From Xenorhabdus nematophila ATCC 19061 (GTDB lineage Bacteria > Pseudomonadota > Gammaproteobacteria > Enterobacterales > Enterobacteriaceae): a stretch of DNA of 64,000 nt. Location: positions 1,192,005 to 1,256,004 of the forward strand of contig NC_014228.1 of the NCBI RefSeq assembly GCF_000252955.1, in the 5' to 3' direction. Shown piece by piece: positions 11,472 through 22,058 of this stretch. Under the pieces are notes generated by a model, which saw nothing but the letters and a program-made list of their open reading frames with translations, was not told where the DNA came from and made no database searches. The translations under genes and the position numbers were made by a program. The stretch's first letter is position 1, and every line of letters starts with the position of its first letter.

Positions 11472-12212
11472 TTATCGCCCTCCTGTCGTGCCTGGCAAGC
11501 GAATTTTTTTCTCAAGCAGAGTCATGGCGAGCATGATCACGAGGTTGATACCAATATAAGCGAGTGTAATTGCTGTAAATGTTTCATAAGCATGTGCGGA
11601 ATAGTCCAGTAATTTACCTGCTTGCGCTGCCATATCAACCAGCCCAATTGTTGATGCGATGGCAGAATTTTTCACCAGATTGAGCATTTCAGAGGTCATT
11701 GGCGGAATAATCACTCGATAGGCGTTGGGTAGCAGAACATAACGGTAAGTTTGTGGCAAAGTTAGCCCCATTGCCAACCCTGCTGCTTTTTGCCCTTTGG
11801 GGAGCGATTGAATGGCAGCCCTGACTTGCTCACATATGCGGGCAGCGGTAAATAATCCCAGACAAATCATTGAGGAAATAAAAAACTGGATATTGGGATC
11901 CAGCTCCATTTTGAACCAATTGCTTACGTCTCTGGGTAAAAATTCTGGTACAACCATATACCATGTAAAAAACTGGACAATTAAGGGAACGTTACGAAAA
12001 AGCTCGACATAGCATGTGCCTATTCCAGCCAGAAATTTATTCGGAACGGTGCGGAGAATACCGAACAGTGACCCAACGATAAATGCAATGATCCAAGCGC
12101 AGATAGAAAGAGTAATCGTTACCTGAAATCCGGAAATAAGCCATCCCAGATAGGTGGTATTACCGAAAGGGGCAGCTTGTAAAAAGATGCCCCAATTCCA
12201 ATCAACAGACAT
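11472..12212 (-). CDS. gltJ: Glutamate/aspartate ABC transporter permease GltJ
   Basis: GltJ is the second inner-membrane permease. The frame extends to 12245, but the ATG at 12212 ([17 protein letters not shown]) corresponds to the known N-terminus and gives 246 residues. The coupling loop [21 protein letters not shown] is followed by the conserved region with [13 protein letters not shown]. It lies downstream of gltI, separated by a terminator-like hairpin, so its expression is probably lower than that of the binding protein. Confidence 0.95.
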   Translation of the reverse strand: MSVDWNWGIFLQAAPFGNTTYLGWLISGFQVTITLSICAWIIAFIVGSLFGILRTVPNKFLAGIGTCYVELFRNVPLIVQFFTWYMVVPEFLPRDVSNWFKMELDPNIQFFISSMICLGLFTAARICEQVRAAIQSLPKGQKAAGLAMGLTLPQTYRYVLLPNAYRVIIPPMTSEMLNLVKNSAIASTIGLVDMAAQAGKLLDYSAHAYETFTAITLAYIGINLVIMLAMTLLEKKIRLPGTTGGR

Positions 12213-12263
12213 ATTCAAGCTTCCTGATATGGGGTTATCTGTCATTCATTGCATCAAGACCAG

Positions 12264-12293
12264 AAAAAAATGAGGTAGGGAACGGCTACCTCA
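12264..12293 (-). terminator. Intrinsic terminator/attenuator between gltI and gltJ
   Basis: On the minus strand TGAGGTAG and CTACCTCA form a perfect 8-bp stem with a 7-nt loop, followed by seven T. In E. coli this interval yields the sRNA SroC, a sponge processed from the gltI read-through message. The position and hairpin are compatible with a SroC-like 3' end, but the rest of the sequence was not compared. Confidence 0.75.
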
Positions 12294-12335
12294 TACCCGT
12301 CATGCCAATGAAATTGAATTTATTCCGTTTTGTTT

Positions 12336-13223
12336 TTAGTTTAGAGCTTTATCATTTGGAGATTTAAACAAGGCCTTCATATCATCTGAGAGAGAGAAAT
12401 TCAGGTTCAGTTGCTTAGGTGGAATGGGTTCTTGAAACCAGCGAATAAACATTTTTTCTGCTTTCCCGGAGGTTTGTGTTTTTACAATGACTTCATCAAC
12501 CAACGCCTTGAATTGAGCATCATCTTTGCGCATCAAACAGCCATAGCCTTCTCTGGATTGTGGTTCACCGACAATGAGCCATTGATCAGGTTTTTTGGCT
12601 TTTGCCCGTTCACCAGCGAGTAATGCGTCATCGACCATGAAAGCCGCCGCACGACCTGATTCCAATGTGCGGAATGAATCACCGTGATCTTTTGCACTGA
12701 TGATGCGCATCTTCATGTTCTTTTCGTCATTAAGTTTGTTCAGAATTATTTCTGATGTTGTACCCGCACTGACGACAACATTTTTTCCAGCTAAATCATC
12801 AAACCCTTTGATACCTGAATCTTTGTTAGTCAGTAAACGTGTGCTGACGATAAAAATAGTATTGGAGAACGCAGCTTGTTTCTGGCGTTCAGGCGTATTC
12901 GTGGTAGAGCCACATTCAAAGTTATAAGTGCCATTTTGCAGCAAAGGAATACGATTTTGCGATGTCACGGGGATCAGCTTGACTTGCAAATTAGGCATGT
13001 TGAGTTTTGCCTTTATGGCATCAACAATCATGTTGGAATAATCCTGAGCGTAGCCAATGACATTTTGATTGCTGTCATAATAAGCAAATGGCACAGAGGA
13101 TTCCCGATGACCCACGGCTATCATCCCGGTATCTTTGATTTTTTTCAGTGTTCCAGTTAACTCCTCTGCATGGGCAGCTCCAACTGCGCCAAGCAACATC
13201 ATAGTTAACATCAGTTTACGCAT
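12336..13223 (-). CDS. gltI: Glutamate/aspartate periplasmic binding protein
   Basis: GltI is the periplasmic receptor for the GltJKL importer. It has a Sec signal peptide (MRKLMLTMMLLGAVGAAHA, cleavage before EEL) followed by the two-lobed family 3 binding fold, seen in GTLKKIKDTGMIAVGHRESSVPFAY and GFDDLAGKNVVVSAGTT-type stretches. The 295-residue length is usual. It is the first gene of the gltIJKL operon; the promoter must lie in the AT-rich 13224-13677 region. Confidence 0.95.
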   Translation of the reverse strand: MRKLMLTMMLLGAVGAAHAEELTGTLKKIKDTGMIAVGHRESSVPFAYYDSNQNVIGYAQDYSNMIVDAIKAKLNMPNLQVKLIPVTSQNRIPLLQNGTYNFECGSTTNTPERQKQAAFSNTIFIVSTRLLTNKDSGIKGFDDLAGKNVVVSAGTTSEIILNKLNDEKNMKMRIISAKDHGDSFRTLESGRAAAFMVDDALLAGERAKAKKPDQWLIVGEPQSREGYGCLMRKDDAQFKALVDEVIVKTQTSGKAEKMFIRWFQEPIPPKQLNLNFSLSDDMKALFKSPNDKALN

Positions 13224-13677
13224 ATACAGCTCCTTCCTCAGGTTATTTTTACAAAATTAAGTGTGCTTGCAGATATTTGCATTCCTACATTTCTGAATAA
13301 AACTATTTATAGAAACGTTTTCCTAGATTGCTTTGTTTGTATATCGTAAAAAAATAATCCAAAATGTTGTTTTTTTGAAACCATAATGTTTCTGTTTCGA
13401 GATCGGCATCGCACTATAAATAAACAATTTCATTTATATGGAGTAAAAATTGAATAATATTTAACCTTGTTCACGATTTGAACTTTTTGGTTATTTATTT
13501 TTTTATTTTTCGATAATTTGATTTTATATTCTATATGCCTGTATTTTATTAGTGTTATATTTCGTTGGTGGAGGGGTGATTTGCTAAAATTATCTGTAGG
13601 ATTTATAGAAGGAGAAGAAACCAGAACATGGATAATATGCCCTGATTTCTTGTAAACGATTGAGTTAATATCCGAAA
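13224..13677. other. AT-rich intergenic region upstream of gltI
   Basis: These 454 bp carry no gene I would defend; the short frame at 13430-13747 mostly shadows the lnt 3' end. The region is strongly A+T-rich and must hold the gltI promoter, but no single box is clear enough to call. A small inverted repeat (GAAAC CATAAT GTTTC) lies near 13376-13391. Confidence 0.5.
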
Positions 13678-15207
13678 TTAATTTCTTTGACGAGCCTTCA
13701 TAAAAGCAAAAATGAGAAACAGTACTGTCGCGCCCCATATTGGCCAATGGCCGAAACGGAAGTAAGGCGTTATTCCAATGGTGGGCGTGACTGTAGCGTC
13801 TAAGACTTGCCGGGTAAATTGTGGAATTTCAGCCTGAATAGAACCATCCGGGTTGACTACTGCTGTAACACCGTTATTTGTTGCTCTTAGCAGAGGGCGT
13901 CCCAGCTCAAGAGCGCGCATTCTGGCCATCTGGAAATGCTGCCATGGGCCAATAGAGCGACCAAACCAGGCATCATTAGAAACGGTCAGCAAAAATTCGG
14001 TATCAGGCCTGAAATTATCACGCACTTGTTCACCCAAAATAATCTCATAACAAATTGCGGCAGTAATATTGTGCCCTGCAACAGAAAGCTGAGGTTGAAT
14101 ATAGTTACCACGGCTAAAGGAAGACATGGGCAAATTGAATAAAGGAGCCAATGGACGCAATATTGATTCCAGTGGAACAAATTCACCAAATGGTACGAGA
14201 TGATGCTTGTCGTAACGGGTAGGGGCTGGATATTGGTAAGGGGTTTTATCACCCAGTACGATGATACTGTTGTAAAATTTATAACCTTCCAGAGTTGGGC
14301 GGGCATCAACAACACCAGTAATCAGGCTGGTATTGTGTTGTCTCAGCAAAGCATCCAAATCAGAGAAAAAATCTTTCTGGTTGTATTCATAATCAGGAAT
14401 AGCTGATTCCGGCCAAATAATGATATCTGCTTTACCAATGAAAGAGTGGCTATTATCTTGATAAATATCCAGCGTTTTCCCAAGTATGGACGGGTCCCAT
14501 TTCATATCCTGGGGGATATTGCCTTGAACCAGTGCGATATTGGTGGTTTTTTCTGGCTGTAGGGTATACCACTGATAATGTCTTATTGGCCAGGGTAATA
14601 GCAACAAAATAATAGCAATGATAGCCGCTGAAGGCTTTTTATGAACAGTGGCAAAAACCAGCAGCCCGCTGATTATCATCAGTATGAAAGTAATGCCTTC
14701 CACGCCAAAAATAGGGGCAATCGCTTTCATTGGGCCATCGATTTGACTGTAACCGAACTGTAACCACGGAAATCCGGTTAATACCCAGCCACGTAAGCAT
14801 TCAGTCAGTTGCCATAACGCCGGGCTGGCAATAATAAGCCTAATAGCATTGGATACCGGGAAAAAGCGGCTCAGAATACCTGCAAATAAAGCGGGATAAA
14901 AAGCAAGATAGGCAGATAGCAGAATCACTAAAAAGATATTGATAGCGGTCGGCATGCCACCAAAATCAGCGATGCTGACATAAACCCAGTTTGCTCCGCT
15001 GCCAAATAAACCAAGCCCCCAGCACAGGCCAATAAAGAAAGCCTGGCGGGTAGTTCTGTTCAAAGTAAGGATTTGCAGGCCGAAAAGAGAAATAAGTGCA
15101 GCCGGCCAGAAATCAAAAGGTGAAAAAGCCAGTGTTCCACTGGCTCCGAAAAAAAGTGCCAGTACGGCACGTAACCGTTGGCAACTTATTAATGAGGCTT
15201 TGTTCAT
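13678..15207 (-). CDS. lnt: Apolipoprotein N-acyltransferase
   Basis: Lnt is the inner-membrane enzyme that adds the third acyl chain to bacterial lipoproteins. About six membrane helices precede a periplasmic nitrilase-type domain with the Glu-Lys-Cys triad. The glutamate lies in WPESAIP, the lysine near [12 protein letters not shown], and the cysteine in [13 protein letters not shown]. The ATG at 15207 (MNKASLIS) is preferred over upstream codons because those would overlap corC and the family begins here. It follows corC by 10 bp. Confidence 0.95.
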   Translation of the reverse strand: MNKASLISCQRLRAVLALFFGASGTLAFSPFDFWPAALISLFGLQILTLNRTTRQAFFIGLCWGLGLFGSGANWVYVSIADFGGMPTAINIFLVILLSAYLAFYPALFAGILSRFFPVSNAIRLIIASPALWQLTECLRGWVLTGFPWLQFGYSQIDGPMKAIAPIFGVEGITFILMIISGLLVFATVHKKPSAAIIAIILLLLPWPIRHYQWYTLQPEKTTNIALVQGNIPQDMKWDPSILGKTLDIYQDNSHSFIGKADIIIWPESAIPDYEYNQKDFFSDLDALLRQHNTSLITGVVDARPTLEGYKFYNSIIVLGDKTPYQYPAPTRYDKHHLVPFGEFVPLESILRPLAPLFNLPMSSFSRGNYIQPQLSVAGHNITAAICYEIILGEQVRDNFRPDTEFLLTVSNDAWFGRSIGPWQHFQMARMRALELGRPLLRATNNGVTAVVNPDGSIQAEIPQFTRQVLDATVTPTIGITPYFRFGHWPIWGATVLFLIFAFMKARQRN

Positions 15208-15217
15208 CCAGATCCCA

Positions 15218-16096
15218 TTATTGTTTGTCAAGACTAGGAACTTCAGCATCATCCGGTATTTTTACATGAACCTGAATGATTTTACGGCTATCAGACATCG
15301 CCACTTTGAAAAGATAACCATTGATGGTGATGGATTCTCCACGGGAAGGCAGATGACCAAACGCCTGCATGACCAGACCTCCGATGGTATCAACTTCTTC
15401 ATCGCTGAAATTAGTAGCAAAAACATCGTTGAAATCCTCGATTTGAGTCAATGCACGTACTGAATAGGAGTGGCGACTTAAAGGACGAATATCGTTATCG
15501 TCATCATCATCGTATTCATCTTCTATTTCACCCACAATCAGTTCAAGAATATCTTCAATGGTGACTAAACCGGAAACACCGCCAAATTCATCGATCACGA
15601 TCGCCATATGGTAGCGTTGAGAACGGAATTCTTTCAGCAGACGGTCAACCCGTTTACTTTCCGGCACCACAACAGCCTGACGAAGGACTTTATCAATGCT
15701 GAAAGGCTCTGCATTTGTACGCATAAATGGCAGCAGATCTTTCGCCATCAATATGCCTTCAATGTGATCTTTATCCTCGCTGATCACAGGGAAGCGCGAG
15801 TGGGCCGAATCGATAATAACATCCAGACATTCGTCCAGAGATTGATTGCTTTTTAAGGTAACGATCTGGGAGCGTGGGATCATAATGTCACGCACGCGTT
15901 GGTCAGCAATATCCATTACCCCTTCGAGCATTTCTCGGGTGTCAGGATCAATCAGGTCGTTCTGCTCAGAATCTCGGATCAGTTCAACCAAATCATCACG
16001 GTTTTTCGGTTCACCGTGAAAAAACTGATTAAGAAGCGCAAAGAAGCCTTTCTTAGGGCCAGGGCTATCGTTACTTGAAGGATGGTCGTCGCTCAT
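15218..16096 (-). CDS. corC: CorC/YbeX CBS-domain protein (Mg/Co efflux or homeostasis)
   Basis: This 292-residue cytoplasmic protein has two CBS domains ([12 protein letters not shown] and [23 protein letters not shown] regions) and a C-terminal transporter-associated CorC_HlyC domain ([16 protein letters not shown]). E. coli CorC/YbeX has been linked to Mg2+/Co2+ resistance and, more recently, to ribosome metabolism. An acidic [10 protein letters not shown] stretch is visible near residue 200. It is in an operon with ybeZ and ybeY upstream and lnt downstream. Confidence 0.94.
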   Translation of the reverse strand: MSDDHPSSNDSPGPKKGFFALLNQFFHGEPKNRDDLVELIRDSEQNDLIDPDTREMLEGVMDIADQRVRDIMIPRSQIVTLKSNQSLDECLDVIIDSAHSRFPVISEDKDHIEGILMAKDLLPFMRTNAEPFSIDKVLRQAVVVPESKRVDRLLKEFRSQRYHMAIVIDEFGGVSGLVTIEDILELIVGEIEDEYDDDDDNDIRPLSRHSYSVRALTQIEDFNDVFATNFSDEEVDTIGGLVMQAFGHLPSRGESITINGYLFKVAMSDSRKIIQVHVKIPDDAEVPSLDKQ

Positions 16097-16168
16097 GGCG
16101 TTTTAATGAAAATTCCCCATTAATAAAATCGTAGGTTGTAATGTTTAACATAAAAATGTCGGCGATGG

Positions 16169-16636
16169 TTATTCTTTTTCTATCTGATAGGGATCAGAAT
16201 AACCCATTTTTTTTAGAATTTCTGTTTCCAGAAATTCCATTTCTTCTGCTTCATCATTGTCGATATGGTCATATCCCAGAAGATGAAGACTGCCGTGAAC
16301 GACCATATGTGCCCAGTGTTCCTCGACAGTTTTTTGTTGCTCTTCCGCCTCTTTTTCGACAACTTGACGGCAGATAATTAAATCACCCAATAATGGTAAT
16401 TCAATTTCAGGTGGTGATTCAAACGGAAAGGTTAGCACATTGGTTGGTTTATCTTTCCCACGATAAGTGAGGTTTAAATCGTGGCTTTCTGCTTCATCGA
16501 CCAAACGAATTGTCACTTCACTTTCTGCCTGGAATTGAGGCAGAACACCTTCCAGCCAGCGCTGGAACAGGGCCTCTTCAGGAAGCCCTTTTGGATTCTC
16601 ACATGCAATTTGCAAATCTAATATGACTGAACTCAT
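16169..16636 (-). CDS. ybeY: Endoribonuclease YbeY (16S rRNA maturation)
   Basis: YbeY is a single-strand endoribonuclease required for 16S rRNA 3'-end maturation and late ribosome quality control. The zinc-binding H3xH5xH motif is evident in [15 protein letters not shown] near residues 113-127. The 155-residue length is normal. The start overlaps the ybeZ stop by 4 bp, consistent with the known YbeY-YbeZ partnership. Confidence 0.96.
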   Translation of the reverse strand: MSSVILDLQIACENPKGLPEEALFQRWLEGVLPQFQAESEVTIRLVDEAESHDLNLTYRGKDKPTNVLTFPFESPPEIELPLLGDLIICRQVVEKEAEEQQKTVEEHWAHMVVHGSLHLLGYDHIDNDEAEEMEFLETEILKKMGYSDPYQIEKE

Positions 16637-17679
16637 TGTGCTTCCTGTCTGCGCTTTTCATTTAGCGCTTGTTTACTCTTTTGTTCTGCTGCTTCCCATG
16701 TTTCATAAGCGATAACAACTTTTGCAACCACTGGATGGCGAACAACATCTTCGCTGTACAAGAAATTGAAGCTCAGATCATCCACATTTGATAAAACTTC
16801 TATTGCATGACCCAACCCTGATTTTTGCCCCCTTGGCAAGTCGATCTGGGTGACGTCACCTGTAATGACTGCTTTGGAATTAAAACCAATACGAGTCAGG
16901 AACATTTTCATCTGTTCAATGGTGGTATTTTGGCTTTCATCGAGAATGATAAAGGCATCATTCAGTGTTCGTCCACGCATATAAGCCAGTGGAGCCACTT
17001 CAATCACGTTTCTTTCGATCAGTTTCTCAACTTTTTCAAATCCCAGCATCTCAAACAGGGCATCGTAAAGCGGGCGCAGATACGGATCGACTTTCTGGCT
17101 CAGATCGCCCGGCAAAAAACCGAGTTTTTCACCGGCTTCAACCGCAGGACGAGTCAGCAAAATACGGCGGATTTCCTGACGCTCCAGTGCATCAACAGCG
17201 GCAGCAACAGCTAAATACGTTTTCCCTGTCCCTGCTGGTCCGATTCCAAATGTAATATCGTGAGTAAGGATATTGGCAATATATTGTGCCTGATTGGGAG
17301 TACGGGGTTTGACTACACCCCGTTTGGTTTTGATATTCACGGCCTTACCGTATTCAGGTACGCTTTCTGCTGCTTGCTCCAAGACACGGCTTTCAGTGAT
17401 AGCCAAATGAACTTGTTCAGGTTCAAGAACGGGAATCACACCGCGTATTGGCGTGGTTTCAATATAAAGGTGACGCAGAATTCCTGTTGCCGCATTTACA
17501 CAAAGAGGTATACCTATCAATTTGAAACGATTGTCACGGCGATTAATTTCTATACCCAAGCGATGCTCAAGTTGTTTCAAATTGTCATCAAGTGGTCCGC
17601 ACAGGCTCATCAGACGTTGATTATCTGCGGGTTCCAGAAAGATTTCTTGTGTTGCTACTTGTGGGTTTATTTGTGTCAC
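16633..17679 (-). CDS. ybeZ: PhoH-like ATPase YbeZ
   Basis: YbeZ is a PhoH-family P-loop NTPase that works with YbeY in rRNA processing. The Walker A motif is GPAGTGKT near residue 145, and Walker B is [12 protein letters not shown]. The 348-residue length agrees with the family. It is the first gene of the ybeZ-ybeY-corC-lnt operon, 24 bp after miaB and in the same direction. Confidence 0.95.
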   Translation of the reverse strand: MTQINPQVATQEIFLEPADNQRLMSLCGPLDDNLKQLEHRLGIEINRRDNRFKLIGIPLCVNAATGILRHLYIETTPIRGVIPVLEPEQVHLAITESRVLEQAAESVPEYGKAVNIKTKRGVVKPRTPNQAQYIANILTHDITFGIGPAGTGKTYLAVAAAVDALERQEIRRILLTRPAVEAGEKLGFLPGDLSQKVDPYLRPLYDALFEMLGFEKVEKLIERNVIEVAPLAYMRGRTLNDAFIILDESQNTTIEQMKMFLTRIGFNSKAVITGDVTQIDLPRGQKSGLGHAIEVLSNVDDLSFNFLYSEDVVRHPVVAKVVIAYETWEAAEQKSKQALNEKRRQEAQ

Positions 17680-17703
17680 TGATTATCTCTATGTTAGGGC
17701 CTG

Positions 17704-19134
17704 TTAAGGCTGATAAAATCCAACGCCGATTTCATCTTCTTTGCGAGTACGGGCAATGACTGATTCAGGTGATTCATGGACACGCAGATCCATTTCATCT
17801 TCAGTACGAATAACTTTACCGCGCAGTGAGTTAGCGTATACGTCAACAATTTCGACATCAACGAATTTGCCAATCATGTCAGGTGTACCTTCAAAGTTAA
17901 CCACACGGTTGTTTTCAGTACGGCCAGAAAGCTCCATGATATTTTTGCGAGACGGGCCTTCAACCAGAATGCGTTGTGTGTTGCCAATCATTGCGCGACT
18001 GAAGCTCATGGCTTGTTGATTAATGCGTTGCTGAAGTAAGTACAAGCGTTGTTTCTTCTCTTCTTCATTCACGTCGTCGGGCAAATCAGCGGCAGGTGTT
18101 CCCGGACGTGCTGAATAGATAAAGCTGAAACTCATGTCGAAGTTAACATCGGCAATCAATTTCATTGTTTTTTCAAAGTCATCCTGAGTTTCACCCGGGA
18201 ATCCGATGATAAAATCAGAACTGATGAGAATATCAGGACGGGCTTTGCGCAGACGGCGAATGATGCCTTTGTATTCCAGTGCAGTATGTGCACGTTTCAT
18301 CAACGTCAGAATTCGGTCAGAACCACTCTGGACTGGCAGATGCAGGTAGCTGACTAATTCAGGGGTATCTTCGTAGACTGCGATGATGTCATCAGTGAAT
18401 TCAATCGGATGGCTGGTGGTAAAGCGGATGCGGTCAATGCCGTCGATAGCCGCAACCAGACGCAGCAATTCTGCAAATGTGCAAATGTCGCCATCAAACG
18501 TTGCACCGCGGTAGGCATTTACGTTTTGACCGAGTAAGTTAACTTCACGGACACCCTGAGCAGCAAGTTGGGCGATTTCAAACAGAATATCATCACAAGG
18601 GCGGCTGACTTCTTCTCCACGTGTATAAGGAACCACGCAGAATGTGCAATATTTATTGCAACCTTCCATGATGGATACGAATGCGCTTGGCCCTTCAGCG
18701 CGTGGTTCTGGCAGGCGGTCGAATTTTTCGATTTCCGGGAAGCTGATATCAACGATGGGACTGTGAGTGCCTTTTACATGATTAATCATTTCAGGCAGAC
18801 GGTGCAGAGTTTGTGGCCCAAAGATAATATCAACGCTGGGTGCGCGCTGACGAATAAAATCCCCTTCCTGAGAAGCTACGCAGCCACCAACACCAATAAT
18901 GACATCAGGGTTCTTATCTTTCAGACCTTTCCAGCGGCCCAGTTGGTGAAAGACTTTTTCCTGAGCTTTTTCACGGATTGAACACGTATTCAGGAGTAAG
19001 ATATCTGCTTCTTCGGCGACATCGGTTAACTGATAACCGTGAGTGGTTTCCAGCAGGTCGGCCATCTTGGATGAATCGTATTCGTTCATCTGACAGCCCC
19101 AGGTTTTAATGTACAGTTTTTTTATCGTCGACAT
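17704..19134 (-). CDS. miaB: tRNA-2-methylthio-N6-dimethylallyladenosine synthase MiaB
   Basis: MiaB is the radical-SAM methylthiotransferase acting on i6A37 of tRNAs that read UNN codons. The radical-SAM CxxxCxxC cysteines are in GCNKYCTFC, the auxiliary-cluster cysteines are in [19 protein letters not shown] and GVGGCVA, and a TRAM domain closes the C-terminus. The frame is open to 19197, but the ATG at 19134 ([14 protein letters not shown]) matches the family start and gives 476 residues. Confidence 0.96.
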   Translation of the reverse strand: MSTIKKLYIKTWGCQMNEYDSSKMADLLETTHGYQLTDVAEEADILLLNTCSIREKAQEKVFHQLGRWKGLKDKNPDVIIGVGGCVASQEGDFIRQRAPSVDIIFGPQTLHRLPEMINHVKGTHSPIVDISFPEIEKFDRLPEPRAEGPSAFVSIMEGCNKYCTFCVVPYTRGEEVSRPCDDILFEIAQLAAQGVREVNLLGQNVNAYRGATFDGDICTFAELLRLVAAIDGIDRIRFTTSHPIEFTDDIIAVYEDTPELVSYLHLPVQSGSDRILTLMKRAHTALEYKGIIRRLRKARPDILISSDFIIGFPGETQDDFEKTMKLIADVNFDMSFSFIYSARPGTPAADLPDDVNEEEKKQRLYLLQQRINQQAMSFSRAMIGNTQRILVEGPSRKNIMELSGRTENNRVVNFEGTPDMIGKFVDVEIVDVYANSLRGKVIRTEDEMDLRVHESPESVIARTRKEDEIGVGFYQP

Positions 19135-19331
19135 TGTTTTTATCCGGTGTTTCCAGTGGAATGATGCTCCAACACTGAAAAGCGCAACATATTGCACATA
19201 GTGTGTTTAGCATAATATTGTCAGCTATTGTAGTCATTTGAGGCACCAGTGACCAGACTGTAACAGCGGATATTCACAGCCGGAAAGGGAAAATTCCGGT
19301 ACACTATTTTAATCAAGAAGTTAATGACGTG

Positions 19332-20525
19332 ATGAATATGAATAATCCACAACAAAAATTCGATATCGTTGTCGTGGGAGCGGGCATGATTGGTGCCGCG
19401 ACGGCATTGGGCTTGGCTCAGGAAGGTTGGTGTGTTGCGTTGTTGGAGCATCAGCTACCAGAGTCTTACGACGCGGGAAATGAACCCGATGTTCGCGTTT
19501 CTGCGATTAGCTGTGCTTCCGTGGATTTATTGAAACAATTGGGAGCATGGAAAAATGTATTGCAGATGCGCAGTGCTCCTTATCGTCAATTGGAAACATG
19601 GGAACAAAATGATTCCAATGTTATTTTTGAGGCCAGAAATTTAGGTTTGCCAGAATTAGGTTACATGGTAGAAAACCGGATCTTACAACTGGCATTGTGG
19701 CAGGAATTTGAACGTTATCCGAATTTAACCCTGTTTTGCCCCGCCACTCTGAAATCAATGCAACGCCAACATGAACATAAATCATGGCTGGTAACATTGG
19801 CAGATGGAACAGAAATTAACACTCGTCTGATTATTGGTGCAGATGGTGCCCGTTCTCAGGTTCGTCAGTTTGCAGGTATTGGCAGCAGGGGATGGCAATA
19901 TCGGCAGTCCTGTATGCTGATAACAGTCAAAACTGAACAATCCCAACAAGATACAACATGGCAGCAATTTTTCCTTTCTGGGCCGAGAGCCTTTCTGCCT
20001 CTGTTTGATCAATGGGCTTCATTGGTTTGGTACGATTCTCCCGCTCGTATTCGCCAATTGCAGTCAATGACAATGGCGCAGCTTGAGCGGGAAATTTTCC
20101 AGGCGTTTCCTGCTCGCTTGGGTAAAGTCACTCCGGTTGCAGCAGGTTCGTTTCCTCTGGTTCGCCATCATGCCAGCCGTTATGTTCAAGAAGGGTTGGT
20201 TTTATTGGGCGATGCAGCTCATACCATCAATCCACTTGCAGGGCAGGGAGTGAATTTGGGCTATCGGGATGTTGATGTTTTGCTTAACGTGTTGTCTAAC
20301 GCGAAAAAATTGCTGGAAGAGTGGGATTCATTGGCGGTTTTGATGCGTTATCAACGCCGTAGAATGCCCGATAATTTGTTGATGCAGGCAGGAATGGATC
20401 TTTTCCATACTGCGTTCAGTAATGATTTGCCGGGATTGAAAACAATGAGGAATCTGGCATTGATGGCAGCTCAGCGTTCAGGTTCGATAAAAAATCTCGC
20501 ATTAAAATACGCATTGGGATTGTGA
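19332..20525 (+). CDS. ubiF: 3-demethoxyubiquinol 3-hydroxylase
   Basis: UbiF is an FAD-dependent monooxygenase that performs the last ring hydroxylation of ubiquinone synthesis. The N-terminal Rossmann motif VVGAGMIGAA and the C-terminal FAD motif LGDAAHTINPLAGQG (about residue 290) are both present. Alternative starts lie close together (GTG 19329, ATG 19332, ATG 19338); AAGAAG at 19315-19320 supports one of the first two. It diverges from miaB, as in E. coli, and converges on higBA. Confidence 0.94.
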   Translation: MNMNNPQQKFDIVVVGAGMIGAATALGLAQEGWCVALLEHQLPESYDAGNEPDVRVSAISCASVDLLKQLGAWKNVLQMRSAPYRQLETWEQNDSNVIFEARNLGLPELGYMVENRILQLALWQEFERYPNLTLFCPATLKSMQRQHEHKSWLVTLADGTEINTRLIIGADGARSQVRQFAGIGSRGWQYRQSCMLITVKTEQSQQDTTWQQFFLSGPRAFLPLFDQWASLVWYDSPARIRQLQSMTMAQLEREIFQAFPARLGKVTPVAAGSFPLVRHHASRYVQEGLVLLGDAAHTINPLAGQGVNLGYRDVDVLLNVLSNAKKLLEEWDSLAVLMRYQRRRMPDNLLMQAGMDLFHTAFSNDLPGLKTMRNLALMAAQRSGSIKNLALKYALGL

Positions 20526-20595
20526 GTGATTCTCTCTATCGTCAAGCAACCGTGTTGCTTACTGATGGCTTGAAGCGTAATTAGGATTTGAAATC

Positions 20596-20619
20596 ATCAG
20601 CCCTTATTGGGCTGATTTT
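20596..20619 (+). terminator. Intrinsic terminator of ubiF, overlapping the higA end
   Basis: A stem ATCAGCCC / GGGCTGAT with a 5-nt loop is followed by TTTTG and more T downstream. It lies inside the last codons of the convergent higA gene and can serve ubiF. Confidence 0.65.
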
Positions 20620-20978
20620 GTTGGTTTTATAAGGATATTAGCGGGAATTCCAAACATATTATGCAGGTTTCGTATCATAGGTAGTGTCAGATTACGCTTA
20701 CGATTGAGAATCTCATAAACACGATTGGATTTACCAATGGCTGGTTCCAAGTCTTTAACAGTTAAACCTGATTGCTCCATTTTATATTTAATGGCTTCAA
20801 TGGGGTCGGGTGGATCGATTGGATAATGTTCTGCTTCATAGGCTTCTATTAGCAGCACCATAACTTCCATGTAATCAAATTCAGGTGTTCCAATTTCAGG
20901 CTGATTATCAAACAATGGGGCAATGGTTTTTAACGCATATTGATAATCTTGTTCTGTTCTAATAGGTTTAATGTTCAT
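20604..20978 (-). CDS. higA: HigA-type antitoxin (HTH domain)
   Basis: This 124-residue protein has an N-terminal segment of the HigA family (PIRTEQDYQYALKTIAPLF and FDYMEVMVLLIEAYE) followed by a C-terminal Xre-type helix-turn-helix (LTVKDLEPAIGKSNRVYEILN, about residues 75-100). It is the transcriptional repressor and neutraliser of the mRNA interferase encoded 3 bp upstream. As in other HigBA loci, the toxin gene comes first. The allele looks intact. Confidence 0.88.
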   Translation of the reverse strand: MNIKPIRTEQDYQYALKTIAPLFDNQPEIGTPEFDYMEVMVLLIEAYEAEHYPIDPPDPIEAIKYKMEQSGLTVKDLEPAIGKSNRVYEILNRKRNLTLPMIRNLHNMFGIPANILIKPTKSAQ

Positions 20979-20981
20979 AGT

Positions 20982-21284
20982 TCACTCCGGCTCAATGGTG
21001 TTGGCATCTATGGCATCGTATTGTCTGTGTGTACCAATGAATTTAACATACCCCCAGCCTGCAGGATAAAAGATAGAAACTATAAGTCGGTAGTCATTCC
21101 CTTTGATGTTGAATACCACACGATTATTTTTCAGGATACTTGCATTGCGGTATTGCGCTTTAATTTCAGCCGGTGTTTTCCAAGAAGCTTTTTTAGCTCC
21201 ATCAAACCATGCTTTTAGTGGTTGTTCCGCCTCAGGATACTTTTCCCAAAAAGCTTTTAGTGATGCAATGGATATTATTTTCAT
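20982..21284 (-). CDS. higB: HigB-type mRNA interferase toxin
   Basis: HigB belongs to the RelE-like ribosome-dependent or free mRNA interferases that halt translation when unneutralised. The 100 residues show the family start (KIISIASLKAFWEKYPEAEQPL), the central FNIKGNDYRLIVSI strand and the terminal YVKFIGTHRQYD motif with the catalytic-region histidine. The order toxin then antitoxin, with a 3-bp gap, is typical of HigBA. It sits between ubiF and the tRNA cluster, a position where E. coli has other genes. Confidence 0.88.
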   Translation of the reverse strand: MKIISIASLKAFWEKYPEAEQPLKAWFDGAKKASWKTPAEIKAQYRNASILKNNRVVFNIKGNDYRLIVSIFYPAGWGYVKFIGTHRQYDAIDANTIEPE

Positions 21285-21492
21285 AAACTCATGCTAGTCC
21301 CGTTTTGAGACTCATGCAAGTGATAGTATGATTTTTGCACCATGCTACTTAACGATATTTTCGTATTATTTAACCGTCATTTTTTAACCGTCATTTTTCA
21401 AGTAGCAAATATTGTATTTATTGATGATTGAAAAGTATGTAGGTACTGGGATACAGCTATAGATAATGACATGATTTTTTGGGTGGCAGGAA

Positions 21493-21517
21493 AACAAAAA
21501 AACCACCTTGAGGTGGC
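21493..21517 (-). terminator. Intrinsic terminator of the tRNA operon
   Basis: On the minus strand CCACC TCAA GGTGG forms a short stem followed by TTTTTTTG and more T. It lies 40 bp beyond the last tRNA-Gln. Confidence 0.8.
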
Positions 21518-21555
21518 ATTCTTTTCAATATGTTACTTAACACATTGATAAATAT

Positions 21556-21630
21556 TGGCTGGGGTACCAGGATTCGAACCTGGGAATGCCGGAATCAGAA
21601 TCCGGTGCCTTACCGCTTGGCGATACCCCA
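21556..21630 (-). tRNA. tRNA-Gln (CTG)
   Basis: A complete 75-nt cloverleaf with encoded CCA. The anticodon loop reads TTCTGAT and the T-arm GGTTCGAATCC is intact. It is the last member of the operon and corresponds to the glnV/glnX type of E. coli. Confidence 0.97.
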
Positions 21631-21644
21631 ACTTAATTTGTAAA

Positions 21645-21721
21645 TGGTGGCTACGACGGGAATCGAACCTGTGACCCCAGCATTATGAGTGCTGTGCTCT
21701 AACCAGCTGAGCTACGTAGCC
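21645..21721 (-). tRNA. tRNA-Met elongator (CAT)
   Basis: A 77-nt tRNA starting GGCTACGTAGC, with anticodon loop CTCATAA and encoded CCA. The sequence is of the elongator metT/metU type, not the initiator type, because the acceptor stem is fully paired. It is apparently identical to the copy at 22149-22225. Confidence 0.97.
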
Positions 21722-21755
21722 ATTTACAAGAAATCTGTGATAACCGTCAGTGATA

Positions 21756-21830
21756 TGGCTGGGGTACCAGGATTCGAACCTGGGAATGCCAGGATCAAAA
21801 CCTGGTGCCTTACCGCTTGGCGATACCCCA
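21756..21830 (-). tRNA. tRNA-Gln (TTG)
   Basis: A 75-nt tRNA with anticodon loop TTTTGAT and encoded CCA. It differs from the CTG gene mainly in the anticodon stem-loop. Confidence 0.97.
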
Positions 21831-21913
21831 ACTGAATGTTGTCACTGCAACCTTGTTATTCTTAGGATATGAGTTTAACTCTCTTGCTGTTTTAATTATT
21901 TGTTTCAGTTTAA

Positions 21914-21988
21914 TGGCTGGGGTACCTGGATTCGAACCAGGGTATGCCAGGATCAAAACCTGGTGCCTTACCGCTTGGCGATACCCCA
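21914..21988 (-). tRNA. tRNA-Gln (TTG), second copy
   Basis: A second 75-nt tRNA-Gln with anticodon TTG. Its T-arm carries a compensated change relative to the copy at 21756 (ACCAGGG against CCTGGGA on the plus strand), so it is not an exact duplicate. Confidence 0.97.
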
Positions 21989-22058
21989 ACTGAAATAAAA
22001 CATTAAAACTTAAAATCGTTACTAAAAACACATTCTAAGTACAACCCGATAAAGAAAA

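Noticed and set aside
13430..13747. 105-codon frame upstream of gltI
   Set aside because: AT-rich, low-complexity product that overlaps the lnt 3' end; no similarity or ribosome site.
21805..21993. Short frames overlapping the tRNA cluster
   Set aside because: They cover tRNA genes and translate tRNA sequence (GFEPGYARIK-type artefact).
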